64,000 nt of DNA from Toxotes chatareus (Eukaryota; Chordata; Actinopteri; Toxotidae). Below the pieces are notes generated by a model. It was given only the letters and a program-made list of their open reading frames with translations. It ran no database searches and was not told the DNA's origin. This document shows positions 50,601-61,853 of the stretch, piece by piece (the first letter of the stretch is position 1; each line of letters begins with the position of its first letter). The stretch covers positions 5,976,001 to 6,040,000 of the forward strand of contig CM028895.1 in the NCBI GenBank assembly GCA_016801885.1, written 5' to 3'. Made by a program: the position numbers and the translations under genes.

Positions 50601-53600
50601 TGGCTCGGTGGTGATGGTGGATGAGATCATGAACGCCAGCCCTTCAAAGTTCAGGTTTCCAGAAGCTGGCCTCCGTGTCATGGTCACCAGCCATTTTGGA
50701 CCCAAGACCCGTCTGCGCATGGCCAGTCGCCTCATCATTACAGAGGTACAGCTGGGCGTTGTTGCTCCAATAAGTACTTTTAGCTTCTATTGCTATACAG
50801 TATACTAAGAGTTTCTGTTTAGTGCATACAAGTGTTAACTGTTTTCAGCTTTGTGCTTTTTTTTTTATAGTTTTCATAAACCTTGAAGAGTTTCCTTAAA
50901 CCACTCACACAGTGTGTGTGTGTGTGTGTGTATGTATATATATTTATGGGTTTTTCATTACCACAAAAACGTACAACTGCAGTAGAATTTCTGGCAGTAG
51001 CGCAGCAATCAGAGGAGCAGCGCGTCTGCTCATGTGCTCTTTGACTTAGTTTCTTTTTTCTGAAAGCGCCAGAAGTTGGTCCAAGCTGCCAATGGCGTGG
51101 AGACACAAGTGATCGACGGGAAGGTTGAAATCGAGAATGGGAACGTGCCAGAGGACAAACCCACCGAGGCGGAGGAAAATGACACCATCTCGCCATTTCA
51201 TATTCCAAGTATGTGATTCATGTATTTACATGATGAATGTGTGTAATTTGGCATACATGGATGGATACTTCAGAGGGTAAAAAGGCACAGGAATGACATG
51301 ATTAGGAAGCATCTTCACATCTTTGACATTTTAGAACATATTTATAAATCTATTTTACATCCTCCTGTATTGCTTATTTTAAGAACATGAGGTGTTATTA
51401 GAGTTGAAAGGAGTTTTTAGTTGGACAGCTCTGCTCGATCTGTTTAAGAATGTTTTTCCTCTTCAGTAGTTATTGATGTCCTCACATTAGTCAGTGGCTT
51501 CATATCTACTGACTAATGATCATCCTGTTTGACAGCTCTGAGCGGGGCTGCCCTTTTATCAGTCAGTGGCTGCTGATGCGAAAAGAATCTGAATCTGATT
51601 AATGTGATTTAGCATGAAACAGACTAATTCATCTAAGTGGGTTTAAGTGTTGTATTTTATCGAGCTAAAAGGCATTAAAAGAAGTGGAAGGGAGGAAGGT
51701 AAAGTTTTGGATGTTTGAGGTGCTGCGTACAGTCTGTCTGCTGAAGTCTTGTGCCACAAAACAGGAAGAGGGTTCTGTCAGTATAAAAGCTTTTTCAAAA
51801 AAAGAAAAAATAAAAGCTTTCAGTGTTTGGGGTAAAGGACAGATGGAGGGGCATGTTTATCCTTTTCACTAAAGCCAAAGAGGGAATAAAAGCAAATGGA
51901 ACCATGGCTTGGACACAAGCAGGGGTATCTTCTGCTGTTCTTTTTTTTTTTTTTTTTTTTTTTTTAACACTGTTTTATTCATTTCATTATTTCATTTATA
52001 AAGTAATTATTAAAGTTAAAATGAATTTGTCAGTGACACCTGTTGATAACTTTCAGTATTTTTTTCCCACAAAAAAAAAAAAAAACCTGAAGAGCTAATC
52101 TCTCTAACCTATGTTCTCATGTGTGTTCTTTGTGCAGAGGGTGTCGGCAGCAAAGTGAAGTGGCTGATCTCATGGCCTCTGCTCCTGTTGCTGTACTTAA
52201 CCGTCCCAAACTGTGCCAAGCCTCGCTGGGAGAAATACTTCATGGTTTCCTTCATCCTGTCCACCGTCTGGATTGCAGTCTTTTCCTACTTGATGGTGTG
52301 GATGGTGAGTGTTATGGCTCTTTGCGTGGAGAGCAAAACAGGCAGTTTGATAACGTCTTTCACTGTTTTCTGGCATTTTAGAGACAAAACAACTAACAGA
52401 AGAAAATAACGGGCAGATTAATTGATAGTGGAAATAGTTTTTAGTTGGAGCCCCTAAATTCAGAGATGCAAATTAAAAAAGTATGACAAAAGCATGACAG
52501 TACCGTATGACATTGACACAATACAACCAAAAGTTTGACCAGAGGTACTCTAAAACTTAATTAAAAGCCAAAAAAAAAAACAAACAAACTTTATATTCAC
52601 TAAAGCAACATTAAATGCTGGCATTTGTTAGAGTATGAATTTGATATGCTTTTTTCCCCTCATACAGACAGACTGTGCTATTTTTGAGCCCTGACACTGT
52701 ATATTTGTCTCAGGTGACTATAATTGGCTACACTCTGGGAATCCCTGATGTCATCATGGGCATCACTTTCCTGGCAGCAGGCACCAGTGTCCCAGACTGC
52801 ATAGCCAGTCTCATCGTGGCTCGGCAAGGTATACCTTTCGCCCCCTGAAACATTTTTGGATTGTGGATTGTGTCATGGTTTATTATGCAGCAGAGAGCCA
52901 GACGTGGATGTTGTGGTTATGTGGTATGCGTTTAAGAACACTAATCCACCAGGACATTCTCATTTTTAAACATTCTTGCACTTTTACAATCCCTGATGGC
53001 TAATTGGGTGGATCATTAAAGTAAACAAACACCGGAACACAAACATAGAAACAGTGTCTTTGTGGATAGCTTGAGGTGAGAGTTCTTTCTGGGATGCTCT
53101 TTTTCTTTTTCAAGTGAATAGATGGAAGAAGCAGAGCTGTTTACATGCAGTTGCAGTTAACGTGTCTGTGCATTTTAGGAAGAACTGGTAAAACTTACAG
53201 AAAGGTGCCCTTTGTTAGCCTTTGCAAATCTAGTGCCAAGTAGAAATCTACATAGTACTACAAAGCACAGGGACAAGCCAAAATACTGCAGAGCTGTTTA
53301 TAGACATTAGAGTGTAGCCCTGCATCACTACCTTCCCATCTGAATAAGGTTGGGGCCCTTGTGAATATCAGAAAGTACAGACCAGCAAGATGTTAATCTT
53401 CAGTTGGAAATTAAGTGTTTCATTTGACCTGAAAGTCTCAAAGAAAAACTACACATCCTACTTCATTTGCTCTTTATTTTGTTGCAGGTCTGGGAGACAT
53501 GGCAGTGTCCAACACAATTGGCAGTAATGTGTTTGATATCCTGGTGGGACTCGGGGTCCCCTGGGCGATACAGACCATGTGTGTAAGCTATGGGTCAGAG

Positions 53601-54230
53601 GTAAGGAGCCAAGCTTGCTTTGCAGAAGCTCAGGCCTTATTAGTGACGACAAAATCCAGCGTGTCCTCGTATCTCACAGTGGGTAATGAGATTAAATGGC
53701 TGCACATTAATTGCTGATCTTTGGTTGGTGTGTTGCAGGTGATGATTAACAGTCGGGGGCTGGTGTACTCAGTGGTGCTTCTGCTGGGCTCCGTGGCCCT
53801 CACGGTGAGCAGTAGTTAATGATGTTTATGCTACACCGGTGCCACATGTCGACCACTTCTAGGAAGACGACCCGGTTTACTGCTGTAGTGTGTTTTAACT
53901 AAAAATCCACTGTATTTTTATATAAATAAATAACATCCCTATTTGGCTGCTGTCATCACTGACTGGTGCACTCTGCAGTAGTGGCTCGCTTGTTTTAACT
54001 CAAACCACTTCCCATTAAGATTTCATTTGGAAAACACTAGCACCTACACAAGCCGCTCTGATCTGTTTGTATGTGCGCAGGTTCTGGGGATCCACCTGAA
54101 TAAGTGGAGGCTGGACATGAAGCTGGGCATCTATGTCCTGGTCCTGTATGCTGTTTTCCTCTGCTTCTCCATCATGATCGAGTACAACGTCTTCACCTTC
54201 GTCAACCTGCCCATGTGCATAGAGGACTAG
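27476..54230 (+). CDS. slc24a4: Sodium/potassium/calcium exchanger 4 (NCKX4), 17 coding exons
   Basis: Plasma-membrane antiporter exchanging Na+ for Ca2+ plus K+; in mammals it acts in olfactory adaptation, enamel formation and pigmentation. Exons: 27476-27638, 32683-32790, 42388-42464, 44057-44131, 44227-44311, 44435-44538, 44944-45018, 45137-45162, 45429-45482, 47384-47535, 50576-50745, 51067-51208, 52138-52304, 52714-52828, 53488-53600, 53739-53804, 54081-54230. Sum 1842 nt, 613 aa (human about 622). Seen: basic N-terminus and signal-anchor helix (29-51), extracellular N80 and N86 glycosylation sequons, alpha-1 repeat ([12 protein letters not shown], acidic E163), a cytoplasmic loop (about 260-430), and alpha-2 repeat ([12 protein letters not shown]494; [11 protein letters not shown]521). 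E163, D494 and D521 align with NCKX2 residues known for Ca2+ and K+ binding. The loop ([19 protein letters not shown]) and synteny with cpsf2 favour slc24a4 over slc24a3; an a/b copy cannot be decided. The start has A at -3 and G at +4. Confidence 0.95.
28598..28649 (+). repeat. (CA)26 microsatellite
   Basis: A perfect CA run of 52 bases in slc24a4 intron 1. Confidence 0.95.
30180..30405 (+). repeat. Dispersed repeat, family R1, copy 2
   Basis: It shows the ordered blocks 'ggactgttagccaaaaaaac', 'gatgggcattttcaatattt' and 'tctgatgttttatgga', then a decayed 'gattaataagg' end. Same orientation as the other copies in the window. Confidence 0.6.
30672..30980 (+). repeat. Dispersed repeat with internal decayed telomere-like tracts and CA tail
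   Basis: The phrases gaggacactccttgacataa, tgcattccctagcccctta and aaaccaagtcttaacc belong to a repeat I recall as common in fish introns, where the middle is often expanded CCCTAA-like sequence. Here the middle is short and diverged. It ends in a CA-rich microsatellite. Confidence 0.6.
31600..31760 (+). repeat. Probable dispersed repeat
   Basis: The block 'aaagctgcactaaccaataa' followed by 'catatgttgctcttcctgca' and 'aatattctagcatctttaag' resembles a teleost interspersed repeat known to me only from memory. Boundaries are approximate. Confidence 0.35.
31929..31981. repeat. Interleaved inverted repeats, arrangement A-B-A'-B'
   Basis: Arm B (31939-31954, 16 nt) is perfectly complementary to 31966-31981. 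The 10 nt before arm B (31929-31938) are perfectly complementary to 31957-31966, which lie between the two B arms. The pairs therefore cross rather than nest. Confidence 0.9.
34920..34949 (+). repeat. Poly(A) tract of 30 bases
   Basis: An uninterrupted A run in slc24a4 intron 2. No poly(A)-tailed retrocopy is recognisable just upstream. Confidence 0.9.
39430..39665 (+). repeat. Dispersed repeat, family R1, copy 3
   Basis: The best-preserved copy: 'gcaaagcaagcaattttctg', a T run, 'gacattttacagatcaaatg', 'attaatcaagaaaataatca', 'gcagattattcgatcatgaa' and a final 'gttagttgtagccctc'. Confidence 0.65.
41190..41480 (-). repeat. Dispersed teleost repeat with an internal 11-bp hairpin
   Basis: 'catctagtgccttcatcagg' with 'tcagaatttaattttg', then 'gtgtttagtgctaattagta', 'gtatgttagtatgctgatgt' and 'tggcctttagctcaaagccc' are the inverse of a repeat common in fish genomes. 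A perfect 11-bp inverted repeat (41351-41361 with 41367-41377, 5-base loop) lies inside it. Confidence 0.55.
43952..44022 (+). repeat. (CA)35 microsatellite just upstream of slc24a4 exon 4
   Basis: A perfect 71-base CA run ending 34 bases before the exon 4 acceptor boundary at 44057, so it abuts the branch-point region. A shorter run precedes it at 43910-43923. Confidence 0.95.
44316..44342 (+). repeat. (AC)13 microsatellite just after the exon 5 donor
   Basis: This run begins five bases into intron 5 and continues as a short TA run to about 44351. Confidence 0.95.
44539..44621 (+). repeat. (GT)41 microsatellite forming the slc24a4 exon 6 donor
   Basis: A perfect 83-base GT run that begins with the first base of intron 6, so the 5' splice site GT is the first unit of the microsatellite. 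A GA run follows. Confidence 0.95.
45483..47383 (+). other. slc24a4 intron 9, no gene content seen
   Basis: A 1.9-kb AT-rich intron. It includes a T run near 46208-46217 and the small inverted motif taggtagcactacctagcta near 46441. No conserved exon or recognisable mobile element was found. Confidence 0.5.
47536..50575 (+). other. slc24a4 intron 10
   Basis: A 3-kb intron splitting the sequence of the large cytoplasmic loop. Besides the MITE-like element at 47760-48288 it shows only AT-rich, apparently unique sequence. No exon was recognised. Confidence 0.55.
47760..48288. mobile_element. MITE-like non-autonomous DNA transposon with terminal inverted repeats
   Basis: The left end (ttaaagtgatagttcatcat, then tttgggga) and the inverse of the right end (48259-48288) match over about 28 bases with a few differences. 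The interior carries 'ggccagcagccggttagcg', the same family block seen near 25.13 kb. It is about 530 bp with no coding capacity. No target-site duplication can be read confidently. Confidence 0.6.
51940..51965 (+). repeat. Poly(T) tract in slc24a4 intron 12
   Basis: A run of about 25 T between exon 12 and exon 13, with an A run about 110 bases further on (52071-52085). Confidence 0.85.
52335..52458 (+). repeat. Dispersed repeat, family R1, copy 4 (truncated)
   Basis: 'cactgttttctggcatttta' then 'gagacaaaacaactaacaga', 'agaaaataacgggcagatta' and 'attgatagtggaaatag' match the right half of the R1 family. It lies only 31 bases after exon 13 of slc24a4. Confidence 0.6.
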
Positions 54231-55022
54231 AGCACAGCAGCATGTCTGGGATACTAAAACCTCAAGGCTCCCATAGCAACTCTTCTCTTATTTTCATGTC
54301 TTTTTTTTTTTTTTTTTTTTCAATAATACTGGACCTATCTACAGACTCTTTTTCCTCCCCTGCGCTCTCCCTTGTAATCCTTTTAGTCCCAAATATGAAT
54401 TTAATTTCCTCAAGAGGCAGTACACTGTAATAGTGGACTCAACTCTGTGTCTTTAATTTGTCCTCTTGTCACACGGTGCCAGTCCTTAATGCCCATTATT
54501 TTGGGCATTGCCTGTTACTGCAGTAAAATCTTTTGTTCCTCTGTGCGCCTGTTAACTTTCTACCCATCTAGCATGCCTTTAGATGTCGGGGACCTCCAGA
54601 ATCATAAGTGCCCCTGTTGATTGTTGGTGTGTGTTTTCATTGTCCACACTGTAGATTTCCACACACCATTTTCAAAGCCTTCCCACAAACCAAACCAGAG
54701 TCTGTGAAGATTATAAAAGAAAAAAGAAGTCCTACCACAACCCTGATTCCAACCAAATCCCCCATGTGGAGATAAGTCTCCTTGAAGTAATTCCTAAAAG
54801 ATTTACCATGCTACCCCAGCACCCAAAGAAAAAAGTACACTCCTTTTTCCCTCTTGACCCTCTGGAGGAGGGCCTTGTCCTTGGCAGCTCCCCTCCTCCA
54901 GCCTGGACCTGACTCCCCTGGCATGGCCTTTGGCATCAGGGAGCAGATACTGTTAGCGCTTCACTTCACACACCCTGCGCAACTCTTCTCAACCCTCTTC
55001 TGCTTGATCAAATCTACTTTCC

Positions 55023-55023
55023 T

Positions 55024-55061
<38 letters not shown>
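55023..55061 (+). repeat. T21-A18 homopolymer palindrome in the slc24a4 3' UTR
   Basis: Twenty-one T are followed directly by eighteen A, a self-complementary tract with no spacer. Confidence 0.9.
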
Positions 55062-55858
55062 GACATTGTCAGGACACTTTGTGTCGAAATAAGGCACAGT
55101 CCAGATCAGTTGACTGTGAGGGTGTTATGCATATGCAACACTGCACAATGTAAACTTGTAAACACTTTTTTGTTGTTATTTTTTGTATTTATTTTTTCAA
55201 AACAAGGTTTTGTCTTGTATGAAACATGGAGGAGAACTTGTACTATAGGACATTGCCTGTTTTTCACTGAAACAAATTGCACATGGAAAGGCTTTTCTTG
55301 CTTTGTGCTGTAAGGAGATTTGACCGCTCAGAGGGTTATTCAGGCTGGTGGTGGCGACTCCACTCCAGCATTATCATCATTCAGTGATGGGTCGTTTTAC
55401 TTTTCCCTCTGCACAACTTGAGAAAAAAAACTGGCTCCAGATATGTGGGATGCATCTAATTTTTGTCATCATCTGGTGACTTGTTCTCATCTTGAGACAG
55501 CAGCAGCATGGAGGTAGTTGTTTAAAAAAAAAAAAAAAAAAAAAATGCAAAGAAACCAGGCAGTTCTTAACGCTGTCTGTCTGATATAACACCCTTTGGC
55601 CAGTAGGGGGTACTGTGGTCCCTCTACTCAGGACAGGGGTGCCAACCACAGCTGTCGGTTATCAGGGAAACTCGGAAATGGACAACTCCAAGAGGTGGCG
55701 ATGGTGATGGTCTCTTGATTTTGAGTTACATGTAGATATTGCACTTTAACAGCCATCCTCTCATTCTGAATCAACTAGTGCTTCCTTCTGTGCGTGTGTA
55801 TTTTCAGTGTATATGTGACTGTGTGCGTGTGAGAGAACACTGTGTGTGTTTGTGTGTA

Positions 55859-55893
<35 letters not shown>

Positions 55894-57186
55894 GTATGTG
55901 CTCAGTACGGGGCCCACGCTACGTTTCTCACACCGGGCTCTTGACTCTCAAACAGACTAGAACCTCGATAACACCATGAGCACACCCGCCTCTGTCTGCA
56001 GTGCATGCTGGGACATTTAACGCAGCTCCTCCACAGCACAGCAAAAGGCTGAGGGCTTCTGGGCGTCTCCATGGAAACCGCCCAACCCATTTTACAAAAA
56101 TCGGCAGCTACGAGCTACACTGCAATCCAGACATTTTGACATCATGCAAAAATGCCTGTGAGGAGTCCACAAGTGAGGTGCAGAGACTAAAAACTAAAAC
56201 GAGTGTGGGGAGTCTTTAGGTGTTGAAAATATTCCTCTGCCACACTGTTGGCAGCAGGCACTTGTATATGCAATCTCAATGTAAAGAATCTATGTGACAG
56301 AAGGCCCCTGCACGGTTGCCATATAAAGACGGGGGATCCCGTGGAGATGTGACGTCGGTTTGTCTAGTAGTACTTGATGTGTGAGCTCACAGGTGTGTGT
56401 TTGACAGCCAAGGAACCGAGCCAACAGTACGGACCTTTCTGGAACGGTGGCATTGTGGGAAGTCTGATTCCCTCTCCTGCTTACACTCCTTTTTCCTCTT
56501 TTTCCCCACTTTTGTCCCCTCTTGCACAAGGGCATTAACTTTCCACCATCCCTGGCTGAAGGAACAGAGGGGCAGCAGGGAACACATGGATGGATGGACG
56601 ACTTTCCTCCAACGCCCTCGGGACTTTTCAATGGACCTGGATGAGAGCAGACTTCAAGGAATTTTAAAAAAGTTGGACCCCCTTAAGCTGCTTCTCTATC
56701 TGGGTTCAAATGGCTGTGTTTACTCGATGGAGGTGACCACACAGGGCGTACAGACTCCTCCACACACACTCACTGACACCACCCTTCTTCCCCCTCAACC
56801 TTTTCAGTGGGTCTTCTGTACATACAGGACCTATGTTTTTTTGATGCTTTTTGTGGGGAAGGCACGTTTGTACTGTACTTTAGTTGATTCAGAATGTGCA
56901 GTGTTAAGGTTTTTTTTGTGTATATTTTTGTTGTTGCTCTGTGTGGTCATGTCCCGGTTGCCAGGTTTGAACGGTAACACCACAGCAGGGGAAAAAAAAA
57001 AAACACTGCTCCTCTTTTTGTCCTCATCTTGACACACTGCGTACGTTCTCACCGGTCGTCTTGACTCACATCTTTGTTACCAAGTCACTTTTTTTGGAAG
57101 AGGGGAAAAAAAAAGAAGTAGAATTCAGATGCCATATTTGTCGTAGCTCTGCATAAATCCAGATTGTATGAAAATCCTGTGTACAA

Positions 57187-57192
57187 AATAAA
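57187..57192 (+). terminator. slc24a4 poly(A) signal, candidate 1 (AATAAA)
   Basis: The first of three canonical hexamers within 300 bases; it would give a 3' UTR close to 3 kb. Confidence 0.5.
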
Positions 57193-57320
57193 TGCACACT
57201 TTAGAACACACGTTAGAAAATGGCAACTGAACACAAGAGAGGACCGGTATGTATTTCTTGATTGAATGCGACCTGATGCACTGTGAGCTCAATGTGACGT
57301 GGGAGTTGTTTGTCAAGAAT

Positions 57321-57326
57321 AATAAA
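57321..57326 (+). terminator. slc24a4 poly(A) signal, candidate 2 (AATAAA)
   Basis: A canonical hexamer in an AT-rich context, 134 bases after candidate 1. Confidence 0.45.
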
Positions 57327-57474
57327 TGATAAAAAAATATATTTAATGTAAAGTTAGTTACTATAAAACATTACTGAGGACATCTGTATAACTTATATGA
57401 ATGTATTGTCTTGCTATACTGGACATATCCAACCAATGCATTTTACTGTAAAGCAATAATGTGAAGAAAAAAAA

Positions 57475-57480
57475 AATAAA
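57475..57480 (+). terminator. slc24a4 poly(A) signal, candidate 3 (AATAAA)
   Basis: A canonical hexamer after an A-rich stretch, followed within 60 bases by a T/GT-rich stretch (ttcttggattgtttgtg), the best downstream element of the three. Confidence 0.5.
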
Positions 57481-57500
57481 ATGGCAAAATAATTCCTGTA

Positions 57501-59900
57501 CATTTGTCTCATAAGTTCTTGGATTGTTTGTGAAATACATAAATTAAATGAAGCCATTTGTACATGTAACAGTTGATTGTGCTTTTTTGTTTTTCACAGC
57601 ATGTACTGATAATGATAAAGGCCGTTTGACTCTTTTTTACCCCTTATTTTGGATAAACTATGTGCTGTGCTTTACCAACAAACCTTCAAAATTAAGACAA
57701 ATGTGTGCTGCTTAACTTGTATTTTCACTTCTTAACCACCCCATTAATCATCTGACAGCCTCTTCGCTTCATTGCGACCATTTGAGGGGGGTTTGGGAAC
57801 CACATGACTGAAGCATCTAAAGTAATAAAAACTAGGTTCATCTCAAACAGGTGCAACTTCCAATTTTAGAGTGCAGAAATCTCCTAAAGTCGTGCTAGCC
57901 TCCATGTATAACGTCAGTGTAGCAGCCCTTTAAGTGGGATTTTGAAACAGAATATTTGTATATTGTATTGGTATTTATTAAGTAAAGGATGTGGGTACCT
58001 TTTCCACCTCTGTATAAAACTGATTCTTCTAATCATATGCTGAACTGCTCTGGTTATATCAGGTTCAGAAACTTATTTATTTATTAACATGACATTTAAT
58101 TAACAGAAAGCGACAACACTGGGGGACAACTTCATACTTGCTGACTCAAAGTTTTTTTTTTTTTTCCCTTAAACCAAAAGCCAAATGAACGGGTGCAGCT
58201 TAGTTTTGACATGAGCGGTTTAAGATGTGTAATAAATCTTTCTTGGTGAAATGACCCTTAAGTTATAGTTGATGACTTTGATGTACTCGTTATTGCTTCT
58301 CAGTTGCACCAGCAGTGATGAAAGCGCTTTTCAAGAAAAGTAGTTTGTGTCCCCTCAAAGACTCTCTAATATATTCTAGCCATATCACCCTGGCTTGATT
58401 GCAACCATTCTTTTATCATTCTGCCAGCCGTGCTTTTCTTCAATACAAAATTCACTGATTTTTAATTAAAGCTCCAGCATCTTCCAATCACGTCAGCCGT
58501 GGATAAATTCACACTCAGTCAACGCTCAAAGTAATACCGTGAAACAATTTGGGATGTGTGTGAGATTAGATAGCAAATACATCATCTGCTATGTGGTTGA
58601 AGCACCCCTGAAAAGAATATCCAAATGAAGTGAGTCCCACTTATGATTTAGACGTTGCTGTAACAGCGTCTATGTCTCCCTGAGTGAATGATGAATAATG
58701 ATTTATTGGTCCTTACTGGAAACTTGTCTTGTGCAATAATCAAGCTGAAGAGTGCTGCACTTATCCAGACAGGGTGATTGCAAACAATTTGTTATTTAAA
58801 GTGACAGCTGGCAACATGTGAAGAGTCCATTGAGGGGCAAGTGATGGGAAAATTCATGTTTTGATTGCATCTTGTCTCCCTCACATGGGATTTTCAGTCA
58901 GTGGCACCAGTAGGGGGCAATGTTGTAACAGGAGTCTCGTCTCAAGTGTCACAGATGAACTTTGTTACAGCTCAGGATGAAATGAAAATGGAGCTTCTTT
59001 ACCTAAGTGAATAAGGCTTTGGCACTCTATGATCTAAAGCTTCAAATATCAAACTGTGACAAAGTCAACCCATGACTGGAATGAATGAGTTCTATACCAT
59101 TTAATGCTCAGGAAAACATGCAGCACATAATTTGTTAATGATGGATGTCCATATCCTGCATCAGCCAGCAGACAGCTAGCCATCTGGTGAGACCAGCATG
59201 GCTCGTGCAGGCCACTGGTGCCTCTCCCTAATGAGCCACCCTCTTGGCTACTGTGCTGCAGTTAACAAGCTCCTCTGTCAGCCCTGATCTTGTGCACTGA
59301 TGAGTTCCCTCTCTGCCCCCTAACAAGCCCGTTTGAGCAGCTACTGCGTGTCTCTCGTGAACGTCGGCTTAACTCCCCTTCACCATTTGTTGTGCCACAT
59401 TTAGAGACAAGGCCCACGCATCCTGGCCTCGACATATACCGCACCGTAATTCTGCTTTGAAAAGTTGTTTATCTGTTCACCCTCCACCCACACAGTCACA
59501 GTTTGGGGACATTTTCTTTCCTTGTTTGTGCCTTGCCTGTATTTTTGACACTACTCTGCTGTTTGGGTAAATTGCTGTGCTGTAGTGATGGATGGTGAAC
59601 AAACTGGGTTGCTGCTGCCTGCTGCAGTCCCTCATAAGGGCATCCTGTGCTGCTGAACACAAGGTGTTGTGAGTCGCCCCTGTGTCCTTAACTACCAGTC
59701 TGGTTCGGCTTCCTCTGTAGTACACTGACTGAAGCTGGACTCTGCAAGCGTGTCCTTTTATAAGGAGCCCAGTATGTGGCACCCCCATGTTTCTACAGTA
59801 GCTCAGGTGAGGGGAGGGGTATTGAGTTGGTTCTGATCTACAACTGATGGCACTGATGGATACCACTAAATCCTACGGACTGGTACTTTAAGAGTTTTGT
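57501..59900. other. Gene-free DNA downstream of slc24a4
   Basis: No coding exon, RNA gene or well-defined mobile element is supported. Around 59.15-59.45 kb the sequence is less AT-rich and may be unique or regulatory. Around 59.65-59.88 kb ('cccatgtttctacagtagct') it resembles a dispersed repeat, weakly. Confidence 0.5.
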
Positions 59901-59999
59901 TCATCTAAATTATAAAACAAAGATCTTCTCACTTAACTTCCAGTGGTACTTAGTAGCCATGAGAAAAGTTTTGGTTTTGAAGTACTGTCTTTTAAATAT

Positions 60000-60520
60000 C
60001 TGCCTCCGACTTGATTCAGTGGAAGTGAATCCAGCACCAACATCTCTTTCTTTCCTTTTCTCATTTAAACTAGACAGGTCAGAACGGTTCATCTCAAACT
60101 CCAAAATCCAAAATCAAACCAGCTTAAAAACCCAGTCATTTATAGAGCCTCCAGCCAGTGGAACTCATTACCTACACATATACAAATCAGAAGTGAATAC
60201 CTATTCAAAATAAAAATAAAAAATCACTCAAACAGAAACTAATGAGAGAGGCCACACTACAGGAATGATACCACCTGCTATGATGTTTTGTATGGTCTTC
60301 AGCTCATTAGACTGCTTGAAAACTCTGTGCATGCACTGTTTAACTTGTTTGATATGTTGATTACTTTGACCTTTAATTATGTAATCTTGTCTGGACTGAC
60401 AGGGTGTCAGTCTATGTTTGTATGCTGTCAGTGTGTGTATGATTCTTTGTGGAGCCCAGGAAGATTAGGAACCATTGTAGTGGTAGCTAATGGGGATAAG
60501 AATAAAGAATAAAGAGCTCT
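60000..60520 (+). mobile_element. 3' end of a degraded non-LTR retrotransposon (LINE)
   Basis: A frame near 60130-60210 reads, with frame breaks, like the C-terminal tail that follows reverse transcriptase in teleost LINEs (an aromatic-x-SLP-x-HI-like pattern). It is followed by a 3' UTR-like stretch with 'gcccaggaagattaggaacc' and 'gtggtagctaatggggat', ending in tandem AATAAAGA. The copy is truncated at its 5' end and disabled. The subfamily is not assigned. Confidence 0.55.
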
Positions 60521-61829
60521 TTCCAGAAACAACCTTGCTGTGAATAGTTTTCACAAGATCTACTTTCTATGGAGGAAACAGTCTCTATAAATACTGTTCA
60601 CAGCAGGTTCTGTGGATTATTCTGAATAACTGCAATCTCTGTAGTCTGCCTGCCTTTGTCAGCATCATGTTGCAGTAACCTGTGACTGGTGAAGCTTAAC
60701 CTATGATGATCTTGGGCTTGTGAGAAATGGTGTTTGTTAAGGCGGGGGTTCCAAAATCTTCTGCCTTCTTCTGCCACCAGGTTGCAAATGTCACTGGATG
60801 GTGGTCGATTCAACCAATGAGTTATTTTGCTTACTTGGACTGTTTTTTAATTTAAATTTTGCACAGGCCTTAATATACAAAATTAATGCCTTTAGTATAT
60901 TATGTAAATCACTGGTACACAGGTGTTATATAAATAAACTTGCCTTTCATAAAATCTAAAATTACCCAGTTAAAAAGTTTGAAAAATAAAATCATTTTGC
61001 AAAAAAAAAAAAAAAAAAAAAAAAGGTTTTCTCAGCTTTCCAAAACTGTTTACTCACAAGCACTCAGAATAAACCTATGACCCTTATGTTGGAAATATTT
61101 TGTTTTATGAATTTATCATTCACACAACAAACCTTTAAAAAGTAACTTAACACCACACCGAAAATTGTGTGAATTCTCCTCTCAACTTTGGTCTTGTCAT
61201 GTCGTTTCTTTTATATTGGTTTTCTTGGTACTGTCAGCCACACTCTCTTTTTAATCTGTCTCACCTTTCCCCCCTTGTCCCAGCAGTAAAAATCCACTGG
61301 CTGAGTCCTTAAGCTAACAGTCCACAATCCTTAAATGGTACATTGCTTTCGTACTCCATTACCACCACGTGACCTTTCCCTGGTATTTAAACCGTCTGCA
61401 AACTTTATAACTAGATAAAATTAAAATAAACCGAATAATGATGAGGACAGTGACATTATCAGAGGAGTAACCCGTGGTCATTGGCTGTTTTGGGTCTTTT
61501 TTTTTTTACCAACCTAGACGATAATGAAGACACTTTAGAGATAGCATAGAAATGAAGCCATAAACCCAGAGGACAGTCAGCTGTTTCCACAACGAACAGC
61601 AGAACTTTCTACCATGATGCACGCTCATTTATGCTTATCTGTTTATGACAGCTCCCACAGTCTGTTTCTCAGGGCTTTGCGGCCCGGTGATTAATCCATT
61701 CTGCACATGCGGTACAATTTATGAAGGTAATACAATACCTTCTTATCTATGTATGTATGAATATTAAGTAGTCTGCCCCCGTGATGGAGTCAGTGTATAG
61801 TTGAGACTGATGGCTCTGATAAGACCATT

Positions 61830-61853
61830 CAAAAATAAATAAATAAATAAAAA
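61830..61853 (+). repeat. Short (AAAT)n microsatellite
   Basis: About five tandem AAAT units in gene-free DNA. Confidence 0.8.

Larger units (their letters stand above)
54231..57500 (+). other. slc24a4 3' UTR, about 3.2 kb
   Basis: There is no further splice site or conserved frame after the stop at 54230. Sequence complexity stays higher than in the downstream DNA until a cluster of AATAAA signals near 57.2-57.5 kb. It contains a T run at about 54302-54320, a T21/A18 palindrome at 55023-55061, an A run near 55523-55543 and a GT-rich stretch near 55.83-55.90 kb. Length is inferred from poly(A) signals, not observed. Confidence 0.6.

Noticed and set aside
56397..57032. Plus-strand 211-codon open frame in the slc24a4 3' UTR
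   Set aside because: It does not open with a convincing start context, shows no domain, and lies between the stop codon and the poly(A) cluster; it is probably chance.
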